In this document: positions 51,650 to 54,028 of the stretch, piece after piece
Numbering within the stretch: the first letter of the stretch is position 1
Layout: each line of letters begins with the position of its first letter
NCBI GenBank assembly: GCA_003478935.1
Contig: QUFP01000033.1
Location: 1 to 54,028 of the forward strand
DNA length: 54,028 nucleotides
Source: Firmicutes bacterium AF25-13AC
GTDB taxonomy: Bacteria; Bacillota; Clostridia; Lachnospirales; Lachnospiraceae
Reading direction: 5' to 3'
Position numbers and translations under genes: made by a program
The notes under the pieces: model-generated
The model's input: the letters and a program-made list of their open reading frames with translations, nothing else
What the model was told of the DNA's origin: nothing
Database searches by the model: none

Positions 51650-52389
51650 ATTTTATGACACAGCAAAAAATTCTATTAAATTTTATTGATAACATTGAAA
51701 AGGAACGTGTCAGGCTCAATCTGACACAGGCGCAGATGGCTCAGAAACTTGATATGTCTGTGTCCAATTATAAAAAACTAATTGCCGGTCAGTATAGACG
51801 TCCGAACCTTTTTTTGGCTCAGCGCCTGTATGAACTGACCGGCAAGCTGCTATTTGAATTTTTCGATTTTGATTCGCCTAAGCTAAATGCAATTTCAAAG
51901 TTTATGAAGCTGTCTGATACTCAACGCTCATTCATAGAGGGCATAATAGATTTTGAGCTTGCATTTTCAATGACAGAAGAAGAAAATACTGACGATTACC
52001 TGACTGTTTTGATTCCAACAGGCAATTGCGAGGATGGCATGATATGGGATTCTGCAAACGTCCGTAAAGTAAACATTGCACCTTATCGAAAACGCTATGG
52101 TTCACAAATCAATGCCGGAGTTGAAGTCACTTCTAATCATTTAACTCCCGTTTACCATATGGGAGATATTCTGCTCATCTCACGCCGTCCTCCGCGCGAT
52201 GGCGATACTGCCATCTTTTTAAACACTGAAACTGGCCGTGTCTACCTGCGCCGTTTTATTCAGCAGGTTCCCCGTATTCTTCAGCCAATCAACGGATATG
52301 GCGAAGCATTCTATATTGATCCATATAATGAAGATGAAGTAAAAAAATGGGTCAAGTATGGCGTTGTTATCACAAAAATGCGTGAATAA
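51610..52389 (+). CDS. XRE-type regulator with inactive S24-like domain, second copy
   Basis: A 259-residue regulator from ATG 51610, or 244 residues from ATG 51655 (MTQQKILLNFI); neither has a strong ribosome binding site. The helix-turn-helix is LTQAQMAQKLDMSVSNYKKL (near 39-58). The C-terminal domain repeats the substitutions of its neighbour: HLTPVY where Ser is expected, and VYLRRF where Lys is expected. The two proteins are distant paralogues with different DNA-binding helices. It converges with the NlpC/P60 gene with one base between the stops. Confidence 0.75.
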   Translation: MYKVPKTIRKRLYNFMTQQKILLNFIDNIEKERVRLNLTQAQMAQKLDMSVSNYKKLIAGQYRRPNLFLAQRLYELTGKLLFEFFDFDSPKLNAISKFMKLSDTQRSFIEGIIDFELAFSMTEEENTDDYLTVLIPTGNCEDGMIWDSANVRKVNIAPYRKRYGSQINAGVEVTSNHLTPVYHMGDILLISRRPPRDGDTAIFLNTETGRVYLRRFIQQVPRILQPINGYGEAFYIDPYNEDEVKKWVKYGVVITKMRE

Positions 52390-52390
52390 A

Positions 52391-53863
52391 TCAGTCTTCT
52401 GGAAAACAAATTGCTGTTGCATAGGCATCAAGATATTGTGTGCCGGCTGCTGTTACAAGATTTAGCTGTGTAATCTGACACTGGTAGACCTCTTTTGTGC
52501 TGACACCATCCTCGGCCATACATGTTGTAAAGTTATGAAGAATCAAATCTTCTCCATTTTCTTGTCCGATATACATAACCACATGATTTTTCATTACAAG
52601 CAGCGTTCCTGGCTTCATAGACTGAATTTTTTCCAGCTTTTCTTCCTGTGTCATGCCTTCAAGTGATACAATTTGTGTTCCTGTCTGTGCCATGCTACCT
52701 GTATTTCTTGGCAAAATGATTCCAAAACATCTGTAAATGGCATTCATTGTTGAAGAGCAATCCATATCTCCATTGGAATCTCCCCAGCCATAAGCCATTC
52801 CAACTAACTTTTTAGCCTGATCAAGAATATTTTCCTGAGTCATATCAAGATAACCAAAATGAATGCCATCCTGAGCAGTCTCAACATTTGTTATCACAAG
52901 TTGGCCTTTGTCATCTTTCTGTGGGATGGATACCATAAGTATGCCCTCAGATTCCTCCTTTGCCGGAAGTGCTGTTCCCATGCGAAGTGTTACATTGGTA
53001 CCTGCGAGTGTCAGTCTGGCATCTGTCACAACAGCTCTTTTAGTCTCCTGCCATTTTTTTAATTCGTCAAGTGTGCAGCATGCGATTTTATCTGTTTCTA
53101 CCCAGCCTCTATAATTTTGTGCCTGTACAAAACTCCAGATTCCGTCTGCAGTCTGATGAACGATCACTGCTGCTTCTCCTGTCATAAGCATACTTTCTTG
53201 AAAATAATCAAATGAATGTGCATCTAATGAAGTGGATGCTTTTTTCCATGTTGGAAAAGCTCGAACTGCCGCATTTTGTGTGATAACACCATACTTAAGT
53301 GTAATAGGATCCAAGATTCCCTCTAAATTTCTTCTTGCAAGAATCTCATCCTGTGCTTCTTTAGTCACCGGCTCTCCCTCTAGGTACGGCCAGTTTCCAT
53401 ACGTATATGCTTCAATCCAAAGACGCACATCATCTGCTGCGACATCTGTAAGCTGTGTCACATCTGCGACACCTGATTTTGAGTTTGCCATAGTAGCCTC
53501 GTTAATCTGCTGATAAGCTAAAGCTTTTGTTGATTCCTCTTCAAGCGTCTGTTCAGCCTTTTGATCTTCTGTTTCATTAATTTCTTCAGCATCTGTTTCA
53601 TTCGCTGTAAGTGTCTGGCTTTCCGATGATGCTGCCGATGGCTTTGCTGCCAGTTCCTGTGTCTTTTTTTGAAGTCCCATAGTATTAACAGCATCTACAA
53701 TACCTAATCCATGTCCGCTCTCTGGCTCTAGTCGAACACTTCCTAATACTGCCCATAACAGCACTCCTCCAAGCAGTACCACACAGGCAGACATTCCTAT
53801 AATAAGTGGCTTTAGGCTAAGACCTTTTCTTTTATTTTCATGCGGTTCTTTTTTTCTTCTCAA
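52391..53863 (-). CDS. membrane-anchored SH3/NlpC-P60 cell-wall hydrolase
   Basis: A 490-residue protein. A basic start and a helix at about 18-42 anchor it, followed by a low-complexity Glu/Thr-rich spacer (70-125). SH3-like domains follow (about 195-345; AVRAFPTWKK and WSFVQAQNYRGWV). The NlpC/P60 catalytic domain is last (about 350-485): Cys in DMDCSSTMNAIYRCFG, His in NHVVMYIGQ, and HNF. It probably cuts peptidoglycan stem peptides. The start is TTG after GGAGG and GGAG. The build resembles SH3-containing C40 peptidases of Lachnospiraceae. Confidence 0.9.
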   Translation of the reverse strand: MRRKKEPHENKRKGLSLKPLIIGMSACVVLLGGVLLWAVLGSVRLEPESGHGLGIVDAVNTMGLQKKTQELAAKPSAASSESQTLTANETDAEEINETEDQKAEQTLEEESTKALAYQQINEATMANSKSGVADVTQLTDVAADDVRLWIEAYTYGNWPYLEGEPVTKEAQDEILARRNLEGILDPITLKYGVITQNAAVRAFPTWKKASTSLDAHSFDYFQESMLMTGEAAVIVHQTADGIWSFVQAQNYRGWVETDKIACCTLDELKKWQETKRAVVTDARLTLAGTNVTLRMGTALPAKEESEGILMVSIPQKDDKGQLVITNVETAQDGIHFGYLDMTQENILDQAKKLVGMAYGWGDSNGDMDCSSTMNAIYRCFGIILPRNTGSMAQTGTQIVSLEGMTQEEKLEKIQSMKPGTLLVMKNHVVMYIGQENGEDLILHNFTTCMAEDGVSTKEVYQCQITQLNLVTAAGTQYLDAYATAICFPED

Positions 53864-54028
53864 TATTCTCCGCCTCCTGTCTAAAACAAAAACAATATAT
53901 CAGTTATCCTGTTCTTTAATTTATCATACCATTTTTCTCTTTTATTATGTTTTAAAGATTTCTTACAATTCATGTAAAAAATAATTAATGTATCTTATCA
54001 CGCGTCAACGGAATTTTGAAATTTATAG
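53864..54028. other. window end, no gene recognised
   Basis: AT-rich, containing the ribosome binding site of the NlpC/P60 gene and nothing else that I can support. A promoter for that gene probably lies here. Confidence 0.4.

Overview
The window looks like a chromosomal piece of a low-to-moderate GC Firmicute, most likely a gut Lachnospiraceae. This rests on protein character (a DUF6320 protein beside a condensation-type acyltransferase and an HSL-type esterase, a MetH split from its activation domain, a DUF1700 protein, Gram-positive LytTR and GHKL signalling), purine-rich ribosome binding sites and short intergenic gaps. No rRNA, tRNA or CRISPR array was recognised. The species cannot be named from sequence alone.

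Layout. (1) 1-2535 is an accessory edge: a truncated ORF running into a palindrome, an aldo/keto reductase fragment, and a one-piece ABC exporter preceded by a short leader ORF and mutually exclusive hairpins. (2) 2773-8635 is a complete fructose PTS operon, transcribed leftward: fruK, fruA (IIABC), an HPr lacking Ser46, enzyme I and a DeoR repressor, with a good promoter and terminator. (3) 8866-15889 is a leftward chain: THUMP RNA methyltransferase, secreted papain-like protease, RdgB, YfcE-type phosphodiesterase, esterase, acyltransferase and DUF6320 protein. (4) 16447-21717 runs rightward: LytTR response regulator, soluble GHKL kinase and two ABC half-exporters. (5) 22425-26157 is a leftward ABC/lipoprotein/permease group with a palindromic operator. 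(6) 26337-27853 is a scar zone with transposase and AAA_4-protein remnants and small ORFs.

(7) 28452-42358 is a leftward surface-glycan cluster. rfbF, rfbG and rfbH make a CDP-3,6-dideoxy-4-keto-hexose. A TPP-dependent acetolactate-synthase-like enzyme, a reductase/epimerase, a C-methyltransferase and an isopropanol-dehydrogenase-like enzyme look set to build a branched, yersiniose-like sugar. A GtrB-like transferase, LicD, a flippase and a GT-C membrane transferase would move it to the cell surface. Three of the intercistronic gaps hold long imperfect hairpins. (8) 42421-48121 holds ABC-F, a split B12-dependent methionine synthase and metF. (9) 48226-53863 holds an orphan trpF, a SulP anion transporter, two divergent regulators with apparently inactive S24-type domains, and a membrane-anchored SH3/NlpC-P60 protein.

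The items most worth a second look are the leader/attenuator of the first ABC exporter, the branched-CDP-sugar pathway with its odd alcohol dehydrogenase and hairpins, the Ser46-less HPr, and the esterase/acyltransferase/DUF6320 trio. All functions are assigned by reading motifs; no database search was run.
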